Shown: positions 47,358 to 56,559, numbered from the stretch's first letter. The stretch is DNA of 64,000 nucleotides from Neisseriaceae bacterium JH1-16 (GCA_025989215.1 JAPDNP010000004.1:248001-312000), one strand, 5' to 3'. Program-made: numbers and translations. Notes: generated by a model from the letters alone, not told the origin.

Positions 47358-48425
47358 ATGACGAAATTTCCGGGAAGTCACACACCGGGGGGCAAGGTTC
47401 GTCCGCTCCACGCCGATGAAGTACGCCGCTCTGCCTTCGACCGCTGGCCGGACATCCTTGCGGCGCTTGGCATTCCTGTCGACGTGCTAGCTAAGAAGCG
47501 CAACCAGCCCTGCCCGGCCTGCGGTGGCCGCGACCGTTTCCAGTTCATCGACAAGGGGCAAGGACGCTTTGTCTGCCGTTCAATGGATAGCCTGGGCGGT
47601 GACGGCTTCGTCCTGGCGATGCACTGGCTCAATGCCGATTTTCCGACCGCGCTGCGAGCGGTAGCGGGCGTGCTGGGGCTGGCCGGCGATCCTGCTGGTG
47701 TAGCGATCCAGCGAACACCGACACCACCGGCAGCCCCCGCCAAACGCGACAACAGCACCACTCTTGCACGCCTGTGGAGCGAGGCCAAGCCGATCCGGAC
47801 CGGCGACCCGGTGGCGCGTTACCTAGCGGGGCGTGGGCTGGATCTCGCGACCTACCCCACGGCACTGCGCCATCACCCGGCCTTGCCATACTGGTGCGAG
47901 GTGGACGGCAAGCCGCTCTGCCTGGGGAGCTTCCCCGCCATGCTGGCCGAAGTGACGGCACCGGATGGCCGCCGGGTGGCGCTGCATCGCCTCTACCTGA
48001 CCCCGGACGGCCACAAGGCCCGCCTAGTTCATCCGACGACCGGCGAACCCTTGGACACCAAAAAGCTGCTGACCGCCCATGAGGGGGCAATGCGCGGCGC
48101 GGCGGTGCGGCTGTACGAGCCGGAAGCCGGGGCGCTGGCAGTGGCCGAAGGCATTGAGACCGCATTGGCGGTGCGGCTGGGTAGCGGTTTGCCGGTGTGG
48201 GCCTGCGTCAGCGCCTGGGGACTGGCTAATGCCGCCCTACCCGAGTCCGTCACCGATGTGTGGGCATTCGGCGACCACGACACCAGCGGCACCGGCCAGA
48301 AAGCCGCCGACGCCCTAGCTCGCCGGCTGATCGGTGAAGCGCGCCAGGTACGCGTGGTGCTCCCCGAGCAAGCCGGCACCGACTGGCTCGACGTGTACCA
48401 ATCCCGCCAAGAGGAGGCCGCCTAA
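47358..48425 (+). CDS. Primase with zinc ribbon and TOPRIM domain (P4 alpha N-terminal half type)
   Basis: A 355-residue protein. The zinc ribbon CPACGGRDRFQF plus FVCRS (Cys52, 55, 73) is typical of satellite primases. A central domain follows (residues 130-235), then a TOPRIM domain with VAEGIETALAV (the catalytic Glu) and WAFGDHDTSGTGQKAA (the metal-binding Asp pair). It probably primes element replication. The stop overlaps the next start (TAATG), so it is coupled to the DUF927 ATPase. Confidence 0.85.
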   Translation: MTKFPGSHTPGGKVRPLHADEVRRSAFDRWPDILAALGIPVDVLAKKRNQPCPACGGRDRFQFIDKGQGRFVCRSMDSLGGDGFVLAMHWLNADFPTALRAVAGVLGLAGDPAGVAIQRTPTPPAAPAKRDNSTTLARLWSEAKPIRTGDPVARYLAGRGLDLATYPTALRHHPALPYWCEVDGKPLCLGSFPAMLAEVTAPDGRRVALHRLYLTPDGHKARLVHPTTGEPLDTKKLLTAHEGAMRGAAVRLYEPEAGALAVAEGIETALAVRLGSGLPVWACVSAWGLANAALPESVTDVWAFGDHDTSGTGQKAADALARRLIGEARQVRVVLPEQAGTDWLDVYQSRQEEAA

Positions 48426-50212
48426 TGGGCCGCAACGACATGGCCACCCTGCAGCAGGCCGCCGCGCTGCCGCCTGAGCCACTCAAACCGCGCTTCGAGG
48501 TGAACCGCGAAGGGGTGTTCTACATCGGCACCAAGATCGACCCGCAGAGCGGTGACGCGACCGAGCTGCCGCCCGTCTGGCTGTGCGACCGGCTCGACAT
48601 CATCGGCCGGGGTGTGGACGACGGCGGTACCCACTACCGGGTGTTGCGCTGGCGCAGCCGTGGCGACCAGCAAGCGCAATCCCTCGCCCTGCCCCTCAGC
48701 CATATCGGCGAGCGGGAAGCCTGGGCCGCGCTGCGCTCCCGTGGCCTGGCGCTGTCACCCAGCCGCCGCAACCTAGAACACCTGGCGCTGTACCTGCAAA
48801 CCCGGGGCAGCGACGAGATGCACCACGTCACCGAGCGCGGCGGCTGGACACATGGCGCCTACCTGCTGCCCAGCGGCGAGCTGATCGGCACACCATCGCG
48901 GCCGGTGCACTATGCCGGCGACAAGAGCAGCGCCAGCGCCTACCAAGCCCAAGGCAGCACCGAGGCATGGCAGAACAGCGTCGCCCGGCTGGCACGCGGC
49001 AACAGCCGGCCAATGCTCGCCATCGGTGCGGCCCTGGCGGCCCCGCTGCTGCACCTGGTGGATCTGGAGTCTGGCGGCTTTCACCTGTTCGGCCCATCCG
49101 GCTGCGGCAAGACCACCAGCGCCAAGATCGGTGCTTCGGTATGGGGCGAGCCGCGCGAGCAGGTGCTGAACTGGGACAGCACCGCCCTGGCGCTGGCCAA
49201 CGCTGCAGCGGCACGCAATGACGGCCTGATGCTGCTGGACGAGATGGGCCAGGGCAACCCCGACGCGGTGAGCATGGCGGCGTACCGGCTGTTCAATGGT
49301 GCAGGCAAGATGCAGGGCGCTAAGGACGGCGGTAACCGCGAGCAGGCCCGCTGGCGCGTGCTGGTGTTGTCGACCGGGGAAATCGACCTGGCCGGCTTCA
49401 TGAGCGGCGGTGGCCGGCGTACCCGGGCCGGGCAGGAAGTACGCCTCGCCAGCCTGCCCGCCGATGCCGGCAAGGGGCTGGGCGCGTTCGACACGCTCAA
49501 TGGCTACCCTAGCAGCGGCCAGTTGGCCGAAGCGCTGGAGGACGCCGCACGGCAGCACCATGGCGCGGTAGGCCGGGCGTTTGTTGCCCACGTCACCAGC
49601 CAGTCTGCCGCAATTGCCGAACGTCTGCGCCGAGCCATCGAGGACGGCCGGGCTACGCTCCCCGAAACCGCATCGGGCCAGGTGCGTCGGGTCGCCGCCC
49701 GCTTCGCCGTCACCGCCGAGGCGCTGGAGATCGCCATCGATGCCGGGTTGACCGGCTGGAGCAGTGGCGAGGGACGTGTGGTGATTCTACGTTTCTTTGC
49801 CGACTGGCTGGATCGTTACGGCCTGGGAAATCGCGAGGAAAGTCAGATCATTGAACAAGCGGAAGGTTGGTTTGCACGTAATTCCTTCGGGCGCTTCATC
49901 GACTGCGCCAAGGCGGCCAACGATCACACCGAGCCGCATATGCCCAACTGTGCCGGTTATCGCAAGCGTGACACCGATGGGATGTACTGGCTGGTGTTCC
50001 CTGCGGTGTTCGCGGAGGAGATCGCCGAGGGCTTCGACAAGACGGCGGCGGCTGACGTACTCGCAAAGGCGGGCATGCTGCAGAAGGGGAATGACGGCAA
50101 GGCCACCAGCAAGCACAAGACCCCGGATGTGCCAAAGACAGCCAGGCGGTTTTACAAATTCGTCGAGATTGTCAGGAAAGAAGAAAGTGATGAGCATGCT
50201 ACACGTGCGTAA
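48425..50212 (+). CDS. DUF927 domain ATPase, probable element helicase
   Basis: A 595-residue protein with a DUF927 domain: WTHGAYLLPSGELIG, Walker A GPSGCGKTT (about 223-231), Walker B LMLLDEMGQ (about 268-273) and a sensor-like VLVLSTGEIDL. It is the usual partner of a separate TOPRIM primase in P4-like satellites and integrative elements. One copy of the 10-mer TTCGGCCAAC lies inside it (49522). Iteron-like repeats follow immediately. Confidence 0.85.
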   Translation: MGRNDMATLQQAAALPPEPLKPRFEVNREGVFYIGTKIDPQSGDATELPPVWLCDRLDIIGRGVDDGGTHYRVLRWRSRGDQQAQSLALPLSHIGEREAWAALRSRGLALSPSRRNLEHLALYLQTRGSDEMHHVTERGGWTHGAYLLPSGELIGTPSRPVHYAGDKSSASAYQAQGSTEAWQNSVARLARGNSRPMLAIGAALAAPLLHLVDLESGGFHLFGPSGCGKTTSAKIGASVWGEPREQVLNWDSTALALANAAAARNDGLMLLDEMGQGNPDAVSMAAYRLFNGAGKMQGAKDGGNREQARWRVLVLSTGEIDLAGFMSGGGRRTRAGQEVRLASLPADAGKGLGAFDTLNGYPSSGQLAEALEDAARQHHGAVGRAFVAHVTSQSAAIAERLRRAIEDGRATLPETASGQVRRVAARFAVTAEALEIAIDAGLTGWSSGEGRVVILRFFADWLDRYGLGNREESQIIEQAEGWFARNSFGRFIDCAKAANDHTEPHMPNCAGYRKRDTDGMYWLVFPAVFAEEIAEGFDKTAAADVLAKAGMLQKGNDGKATSKHKTPDVPKTARRFYKFVEIVRKEESDEHATRA

Positions 50213-50218
50213 AAAATA

Positions 50219-50435
50219 GGTGGAACCAGGGGAACCAATAGATAAAAGCCTTATTCAGCGGGTGCTTGAGCGGTTCCACCGTGGTTCCACCATGGGAGTA
50301 GTCGGTGGAACCAGGGCGAGGAGATTGCCCAGCTCCACCACAAGCCTGGAGTCGGTGGAACTACGGTGGAACCTTTCAAAGCCAATAACGGCGCGTGGTT
50401 CAGCCTCTGGTCCCACCAGTTCCACCGGTTCCTCC
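50219..50435. repeat. Iteron-like cluster of GGTGGAACC repeats
   Basis: Exact or near-exact GGTGGAACC/GGTTCCACC occurs at about 50219, 50272, 50283, 50304, 50354 (one mismatch), 50365 and 50418 (one mismatch), plus truncated GGGGAACC and GGTTCCTCC. They run in both orientations directly after the replication genes. They may be the binding sites of the element's replication origin. Confidence 0.6.
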
Positions 50436-50490
50436 ACTTTTTGCATCACAAGTAAGGGCCTCGTCAGCCCTCCCCCGCGTCCTCTAAACG

Positions 50491-50516
50491 TAAAAAGACC
50501 CGCACGAAGGCGGGTC
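50491..50516 (-). terminator. Terminator, minus strand, downstream of the CHAT operon
   Basis: A 7-bp stem (GACCCGC/GCGGGTC) with a 6-nt loop is followed by T5 on the minus strand. It lies about 320 bp past the CHAT stop and is the first terminator met by that transcript. Confidence 0.6.
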
Positions 50517-50546
50517 AGTTGCAGGCGCGGCTTCTAACTGACCACG

Positions 50547-50888
50547 GTGCCGGTGAAGACTGACCAGTTTCGTCCTCTAAGACTAGTCCTAGCCAAATTA
50601 GCGAAGCCCATCAGAATTGGACAGATCCAAGAGCAGTGGGCTTTCCCGCCCCTTACGGTGAGGCTTGCTCGAAAGACCGCCCAAGTGGCTTCTCCTCGGC
50701 CAAAGTGGTCATTGTCCCTGCATCAAAGAGACAACTGGTTTTCAGCACTAAGCAGCCAGTTGGATGTATTTACGAAAGCAGAGGTGATTCAGGCCTTGCT
50801 TCAGCAGGATTACAGCAACGCCTTCCTATTTAGATTCTTAATCTCCGACATAAACAAAGGGCGCCCAGAAAAACGGATGCGCGCGTGA
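50547..50888 (+). CDS. Doubtful open frame between the element and the CHAT gene
   Basis: A 113-codon frame starting with GTG. Its sequence (FTKAEVIQALLQQDYSNAFLFRFL) looks protein-like but matches nothing I know, it lacks a ribosome site, and its last 50 bp overlap the convergent CHAT gene. It may be a remnant. The rest of 50436-50837 holds nothing else I can name. Confidence 0.2.
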   Translation: MPVKTDQFRPLRLVLAKLAKPIRIGQIQEQWAFPPLTVRLARKTAQVASPRPKWSLSLHQRDNWFSALSSQLDVFTKAEVIQALLQQDYSNAFLFRFLISDINKGRPEKRMRA

Positions 50889-53828
50889 CATTGCCATACC
50901 GCCATTCTGGAACTGGCTTTGTTTCAGCTCACGACGTGCGGCCTCAATGGCGCTCGTGGCAGAGGCACCCGTTTTTAGCTTGCTGAAGGTAGCCACCATC
51001 AACTCCTGTGTAGCCTGGCTCTCCACACTCCAGTGACTGACCAGTAAGCCCTGAGCACCAGCATACATGAAAGCTCTTGCCAGTCCGGCAAACCCCTCGC
51101 CACTGTGCGCAGCATCATGCTCCCCTGCAGTATTACAGGCAGACAACACCACCAACTCAGCATTGAGATTGAGATTTTCGACAACTTCATGCATGGTCAG
51201 CAAGCCATCTTCGCCATGAAGATTCCCGGCAAGAGACAGCAGCAGTGCCGGCTCAGGATGCACCTTGCTTGTAGCGGAAGGGTCATCGGCCATTGCCTCC
51301 TTCAGCATGACGAACTCCCCTCCTAGCAAGCCGTGAGTCGCAAAATGTAGATACCGTGTGGAATTAAGATCCAGATGCTTCAGGGTGTACTCCTGCGCAT
51401 CTGCCTCCATGTACAGCGTGTTTCCACCGCCCAATATTTTATCTATCCCCTTCGCCTCCTGCGCTGTCTCAGGGAGACTAGGAATACTGATCCCACTCGC
51501 TTTTGGTTTGCCGTAATTGCGTACAAGACTCTGCCCCAGCAGTCCCCCCAAGAAGCCGGGTTCGCTCTGTGTTTTGGTTTCAAAGACCGGGTCAGCAAAA
51601 GAAATCAGCTGTTTGGTGTATTGCACTCGAGGCCGATGATATTTCCGCATAGATACGAGCGAAGACAGGCTGGGCAGATAGGCAATCTGGAAACGATCTC
51701 CCAGATAGTGCAGGCCGGCATACTCGCCCAGCAGTGGCGTTTGCTGACTGGCCTGGGCGAATTGTTGCTGGTCCTGCTCACCCCATTGAGTCACCAGCAT
51801 CTCCAGCGGCAGTGTGTGCAAGGGGCCATCTCCAATCGACAACAATCGGGTACCTGGCTGCAGATAAACCTCGAGGGGCTGGAACAATTGCTGATAGGCA
51901 CTGTGCAATAGGGCAGGATCCAGCGTCTTCAGACTGGACAGAGAGTCCGCTGCATTCTCTTCAGGAGCACGTAGAGCAGTAACCAATTGAGCGACCTGTT
52001 GCTGCCCCAATGGTAACCGCACCATGTGGAAAGCATTGGGCGTAGTCACAAATGCCAATGTCTCCTTGTTTAGTAGGAAATACGTCAGCAGTGTTTCTCC
52101 GGGGCGCAATATATGCTGCTGCACATCCTTGATATCGACAGACTTCGGTTCAGCCATGTCCATAAAACGCGGAAATTGCTGCCACAATTGCTGGCCAACC
52201 GCTGTTAACGCCTGCTGGGTTTTGCTAATGTCATCATCTAGTCGCTTGCGATTTGTCGCCACACGCTGCTGCACCAGTTTGTCTTGGCTAAAGTCACTGG
52301 TATCTGCCGTATTCTCGCCCTGTTTTCCTTCTCTATCGGCAGTAGCATCATCAGAGAAAGCGCCGGTATTAGTTCGCTCTCGCCGCAATTCGGCCAACTT
52401 GGCCTGCAAATCTTGCTGCTGCTTGTGAAGTGACTGGAAAACACGGTCATCTGACAGTCGGCTGACATCGGCCCGTTTCAACAGTTCACTAAATAGACGA
52501 CTCTGCGTACGCGAAATCACCTCCAAGGTCTGCCGGTCATAACCGGCATCCGGATGCAATTCGTGCAGACGGAGCAGCAGCTGAATGGTTTCGACAAAGT
52601 TGGCATGGAAACGTGACACAAACCCTTCACGTACGCTGTCATCCAGCCCCCGCGTCTGTGCAAACTGCTTGTCAACAGCATCCAGCGTCATCTGGTAGAT
52701 CTTCAGGGCCTCCTCTAACCGGCCATGGCGCACCAGAAACCGGCCATACAGCAAGCCATCCTGGCTCAGAGAGTTAAGCGCGTTCAGATGCTCCAATTGC
52801 TGGATGGCTGGATGGTACAATTCTTCGGCCTCAGCAGCATGACCACTGCGTTCCAGTGCCGTAGCCAGATTAACGCTGCTGTGTGCAGTCAATGGGTGCA
52901 AAGGGCCTAACGATTTCTCTGCCGACTGCCGAGCCTGACGCAAGATCGCGACAGCCTCGTCATTCCGCTGCTCATGCAGGTACAGCATTCCTTGAGCTGA
53001 GAGTATCTGAATCGTAGTGTCGCCATCTTTCGCCCCGGGTAGCTGATGGAACGCATCCAGCGCTGCACGATAATATTTCTCTGCGGCAGCTGCATTGCCT
53101 AGCGTCGCTTGACACAGACCGTGCAAAAACTGGGTATGCGCCCTGGCCTTGGCGACAGCATCCGAACCAGACCCGTAATCATATACATCCATTGGTTCGG
53201 CGACCAATTTCAGCGCATCGGCTTTATACAGCACCTCTTGCGCTTGCATGTCCTGATGCAATAGATGCAGTACCGAGGCTTGCAAATTATAGAGCTGCAC
53301 CATAGAAACTCGATCAGGTGCATATTCTTGCTGTCGACGTAGCCCCTCATCAATAAAGGACAGTGCTTCTTGGTAACGTGCCTCACGTATCATCAATTGA
53401 GCTAGATGCTTAAGTACGCCAATAGGTTGGCGGTTATTGACACCATGCTTCTGCTCAACTAAGGGAAGCGCTTGACGTAGTACGACTTCGGCCTCTAACC
53501 ACTTACCTCGCATGACCAGAACTGCGCCCAGATTACGATAGCCATCTCCGAGATGATCCGTCCCCAGACTGACCGAAACGCGCTCACGCGCGATGGCTTC
53601 GGCATTGGGGTAATCCTCGATCAACAGATACTGTGTCCACTGACGGCCCATTTCGGAAACCTGCTGACCCAGCCCATGCCCTCCGCCACCATGCAGGTTT
53701 TGCGCATGGATCGATTGCACATGAAATAGACTGGATCCCGCCAGAATGGCTAGCAGATACCCCCGTCGCAAGCCCTGGAAAACCTGTGAACGAAGAAAAG
53801 GAGGGCGGCGACAAGTGGAAAAGATCAT
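50838..53828 (-). CDS. Secreted TPR-CHAT protease
   Basis: A 996-residue protein. A signal peptide (GYLLAILAGSSLFHVQSIHA) is followed by tetratricopeptide-like helical repeats (about 60-420, for example EAEVVLRQALPLVEQKHG and AEAEELYHPAIQQLEHL), a charged coiled-coil linker (about 455-560) and a C-terminal CHAT domain of the caspase clan (about 690-996). The dyad is His832 (YLHFATHG) and Cys898 (VVLSACNTA). It is the last gene of a four-gene minus-strand operon, starting 12 bp after its neighbour. The substrate is unknown; CHAT proteases cleave specific partner proteins. Confidence 0.85.
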   Translation of the reverse strand: MIFSTCRRPPFLRSQVFQGLRRGYLLAILAGSSLFHVQSIHAQNLHGGGGHGLGQQVSEMGRQWTQYLLIEDYPNAEAIARERVSVSLGTDHLGDGYRNLGAVLVMRGKWLEAEVVLRQALPLVEQKHGVNNRQPIGVLKHLAQLMIREARYQEALSFIDEGLRRQQEYAPDRVSMVQLYNLQASVLHLLHQDMQAQEVLYKADALKLVAEPMDVYDYGSGSDAVAKARAHTQFLHGLCQATLGNAAAAEKYYRAALDAFHQLPGAKDGDTTIQILSAQGMLYLHEQRNDEAVAILRQARQSAEKSLGPLHPLTAHSSVNLATALERSGHAAEAEELYHPAIQQLEHLNALNSLSQDGLLYGRFLVRHGRLEEALKIYQMTLDAVDKQFAQTRGLDDSVREGFVSRFHANFVETIQLLLRLHELHPDAGYDRQTLEVISRTQSRLFSELLKRADVSRLSDDRVFQSLHKQQQDLQAKLAELRRERTNTGAFSDDATADREGKQGENTADTSDFSQDKLVQQRVATNRKRLDDDISKTQQALTAVGQQLWQQFPRFMDMAEPKSVDIKDVQQHILRPGETLLTYFLLNKETLAFVTTPNAFHMVRLPLGQQQVAQLVTALRAPEENAADSLSSLKTLDPALLHSAYQQLFQPLEVYLQPGTRLLSIGDGPLHTLPLEMLVTQWGEQDQQQFAQASQQTPLLGEYAGLHYLGDRFQIAYLPSLSSLVSMRKYHRPRVQYTKQLISFADPVFETKTQSEPGFLGGLLGQSLVRNYGKPKASGISIPSLPETAQEAKGIDKILGGGNTLYMEADAQEYTLKHLDLNSTRYLHFATHGLLGGEFVMLKEAMADDPSATSKVHPEPALLLSLAGNLHGEDGLLTMHEVVENLNLNAELVVLSACNTAGEHDAAHSGEGFAGLARAFMYAGAQGLLVSHWSVESQATQELMVATFSKLKTGASATSAIEAARRELKQSQFQNGGMAMSRAHPFFWAPFVYVGD

Positions 53829-53840
53829 ACGAGGGCTCGA

Positions 53841-54308
53841 TCAGGGTTTCTTGGTCAGGATGACGCGGCTAATCACAGCATTACCACTGCTGTCCTTGTA
53901 GTAATACACCTTCGCGTTGTAGCGCTTGGCTTGGGCATTGACCAGTGCTTCCTTCGCCTCCCCTACCATGGAATATATGATGGGCAGCAACGCAAACAGG
54001 GCTCGCTGATTGAGCTGAGCGGGCTCGGAAATCTCCTGCAGCTCCATTTTGCCGTTCTCACCAATAATCGACAGCCAACGATCTAGTCTTGGCGAAATAT
54101 TGGTTAGCGTAACATGCCCTGGCATGGTGATTTCCAGTTGCTCGGGCTGCTTGTACAACTCGTTATACAGACGACCATCAAATAGCTTGGAGTCGATAAA
54201 CATGAGACTTTGCCTGCTGGCGTCGACAGGTGCTACCAGAGGAACCGGAGACTCGGCGTAGCACAGCGAACTGGTGGCCAGCAGCAAGATTGAGATTACT
54301 TTCTTCAT
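53841..54308 (-). CDS. Small secreted protein of the caspase/CHAT operon
   Basis: A 155-residue protein with a signal peptide (MKKVISILLLATSSLCYA). The mature part has no family I recognise: an early strand-rich segment (SLMFIDSKLFDGRLYNELYK), EQLEITMPGHVTLTNISPRLDRWL, a helix and a C-terminal YYYKDSSGNAVISRVIL hairpin. GGAG precedes ATG 54308. Its place between the two proteases suggests an inhibitor, substrate or adaptor; that is inference from position alone. Confidence 0.6.
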   Translation of the reverse strand: MKKVISILLLATSSLCYAESPVPLVAPVDASRQSLMFIDSKLFDGRLYNELYKQPEQLEITMPGHVTLTNISPRLDRWLSIIGENGKMELQEISEPAQLNQRALFALLPIIYSMVGEAKEALVNAQAKRYNAKVYYYKDSSGNAVISRVILTKKP

Positions 54309-54379
54309 CAGGATTCTCCGTATGCAAAGAGGAGAAGCCGCCACGATTGGCCGCTGCTCTGAAAGGGGGATACCGAAAG

Positions 54380-55915
54380 CTAGTTGACTTCCTGCAACTG
54401 AAGTAGCGCTGAGGCAAAGGCATCAGAACAGCGTTTGCTCACTTGCAGGTTTCTCAACGTAGCGGTGCACTCGGCATTCCGCGTATTGGCGGAAGTTGCC
54501 AATACTTGCTGCAACAGTGAACGACCTTGATTATCCAATAGGGTCTGCATGAAAGGACCTGCAGACTCTGCCTTTAGCTGGTTCAACTGTCTGGGAGAGT
54601 CGGTCACCATCACCAGCAAACTGTCACGCCCTGCCGGACCTCCGGCATCAACTTGCCACTCCTTGCGCGGCAATTGCACTGTCTGTCCGGCTTTGATGAC
54701 ATTGTTGACATCCAGCTTATTGGGATAGAGCAGGTAGAGGCTCTTGTTGTCTGAGCCAGCCAAGGCAATGTACAGATAACCATCTTGTGGTGCCGTGATG
54801 GAGAGTGCCAATGTATCCCGGCCGATCTTCAACTGCTCGCTCTTCAGCTCTGCTTTGAGTACACGGCCACCATCGCGCTGGGCATGAATCTGCTCAAGAA
54901 TTTCTGCAGGGTTTGCTTGACGCACCTGGGAACTGGTTGGTGCTGGTGCCTGTGCTATCGGTGCATTGACTGGCTGAGTGACAAAAGCGCTCTTGATCCA
55001 GGCCGGTACAAACTGCTTGTTCCCACCCACAGTCATGTGCTGCCCAAGTACCCCTGGCTGATTGGCCAGATGACTATCCAGTTTTGCTTGTGCGCATTGA
55101 GTAATCTCATCAACCGTAATGGCACCACTACCATCTAGATCTTTCGCCTCACCTTGCAGACAGTCGCGCCATGCCGTGGTGGCCAACCCCCCAAGCTGGG
55201 CGTTGTCGAAGGACACTTCATCCGGCTTACTGGCGGCAATATGCACGATATTCTGCGGCAACCCACCCTGCTCCTTCAAAGCATTGCTCAGGGAACGAGT
55301 CTTGAAGTTGCTGGGGCTGAAACAACTGCTCGGCGCACCCTCTGCAGTAAACTTCGGGGTCAGCACCGTATTGTTGATGGTCAGGGCGCGCGTCTTCATC
55401 GGTGTGGCGGCCACTCCCCCGGAGAAACAGGCGTCGTAGAACACCATCATTTTGTCGGTCTTCTTCGCCAACGGCTCCAAGAGCCGACCCATTTCACGGT
55501 TGCTCAACACATCGCCGTCGGACGCCACTAATCCCTCAGTGCAAGTACCCTCGGCACTGCTGGACTCATGCCAACGGGTGCCGTGTCCGGAATAGTACAC
55601 AAACAGCCGATCGCCATTGCGCAGACGCTGGTTCATCTGCTGAATGGCCTGCTTAATATGCTCGGCGGTCGCTTGCTCATCTCGCAGGTAACTGATGTTC
55701 TCATCCGGAATGCCCATGCTGTTTGCCATCTGCTTGGCACTGACCATGTCATACTGGACTCCTTTGAGAGAAGGAATGCTGCTATTGCTGTATTGGCCAA
55801 CACCAATAATCATTGCATAGCGATTATTGACAGTTGTTGGCTCATCACTAGCACTTGCTGCCCCAGAAGCAAGCAAGCCCGTCAGTAAAGCGGGATACAG
55901 ACAGAATTTAATCAT
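54380..55915 (-). CDS. Secreted caspase-fold (C14) protease with EF-hand-like loop and DUF4384-like domain
   Basis: A 511-residue protein. A signal peptide (MIKFCLYPALLTGLLASGAASA) is followed by a caspase domain from RYAMIIGVGQYSNSSIPSL, with catalytic His111 (YYSGHGTR) and Cys163 (VFYDACFSGG). Residues 259-270 (DLDGSGAITVDE) form a canonical EF-hand-like calcium loop. A Pro-rich linker (about 320-345) leads to a DUF4384-like domain (GYLYIALAGSDNKSLYLLYPN). ATG 55915 lies 8 bp after the OmpA-like gene, so they are cotranscribed. Confidence 0.87.
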   Translation of the reverse strand: MIKFCLYPALLTGLLASGAASASDEPTTVNNRYAMIIGVGQYSNSSIPSLKGVQYDMVSAKQMANSMGIPDENISYLRDEQATAEHIKQAIQQMNQRLRNGDRLFVYYSGHGTRWHESSSAEGTCTEGLVASDGDVLSNREMGRLLEPLAKKTDKMMVFYDACFSGGVAATPMKTRALTINNTVLTPKFTAEGAPSSCFSPSNFKTRSLSNALKEQGGLPQNIVHIAASKPDEVSFDNAQLGGLATTAWRDCLQGEAKDLDGSGAITVDEITQCAQAKLDSHLANQPGVLGQHMTVGGNKQFVPAWIKSAFVTQPVNAPIAQAPAPTSSQVRQANPAEILEQIHAQRDGGRVLKAELKSEQLKIGRDTLALSITAPQDGYLYIALAGSDNKSLYLLYPNKLDVNNVIKAGQTVQLPRKEWQVDAGGPAGRDSLLVMVTDSPRQLNQLKAESAGPFMQTLLDNQGRSLLQQVLATSANTRNAECTATLRNLQVSKRCSDAFASALLQLQEVN

Positions 55916-55923
55916 GTGCTCTC

Positions 55924-56559
55924 TCATGGGTTGATAGAGTCAATATTGACGACACGGACCCGGCGATTTTCTGCCGCAAAAGGATTTTTCCTATTTACGG
56001 GCTCATCCGATCCCTTGCCGATAGCGCTCAACCGCATCTCATTGACTCCCTGGGCAACCAACAGCTGCTTTACGGCGTCAGCTCTTTGCTGAGACAGCTT
56101 GCGATTATATGCAGGCGCCCCCTTGGCATCGGTATGCCCTTCAATCAAAAAATGAAAGGAACGCAAATCATCAGATCGTAACGCTGTAGCAAGTCGGGAA
56201 AGGGCTTGCTGGCTCTGACTACTGACTTGGGCAGAGTTGAGATCAAACTGTATTGCCAGTGACAAGCTAGGCACCGGCTCACTAATCGCAGCATGAGCGG
56301 GCTGCGGGTCAGTAGTGCTATGAGTCGTACCCGTTTGTACTGGAGGAACTACTTCCGCTGCTGCCTCATCGGCCGGTGACTGCTGGGCACCAGCGGGCTT
56401 AACCAGCAAGTTACGCAGGCTGCGAGTCTTTACTGGTTTTAATGAATTTATCATTGACTGGGTATCAGGCATATCCTCAGCCCAGGCAACACCGGACAAG
56501 ACTGATAAAATGATGATTAATCCCAACCTGGCTTTCTGAAATTTGTTAAAAATATCCAT
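55924..56559 (-). CDS. OmpA-family peptidoglycan-associated protein
   Basis: A 211-residue protein. A signal peptide (LGLIIILSVLSGVAWA), a variable Ala/Pro/Thr-rich linker (about 45-95) and a C-terminal OmpA domain: IQFDLNSAQVSSQSQQALSR, IEGHTDAKGAPAYNRKLSQQRADAV and ENRRVRVV in this frame. The conserved Asp and Arg that bind diaminopimelate are present. It is the first gene of the caspase/CHAT operon and could anchor it to the cell wall. The upstream 140 bp are AT-rich; no clear promoter was fixed. Confidence 0.87.
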   Translation of the reverse strand: MDIFNKFQKARLGLIIILSVLSGVAWAEDMPDTQSMINSLKPVKTRSLRNLLVKPAGAQQSPADEAAAEVVPPVQTGTTHSTTDPQPAHAAISEPVPSLSLAIQFDLNSAQVSSQSQQALSRLATALRSDDLRSFHFLIEGHTDAKGAPAYNRKLSQQRADAVKQLLVAQGVNEMRLSAIGKGSDEPVNRKNPFAAENRRVRVVNIDSINP

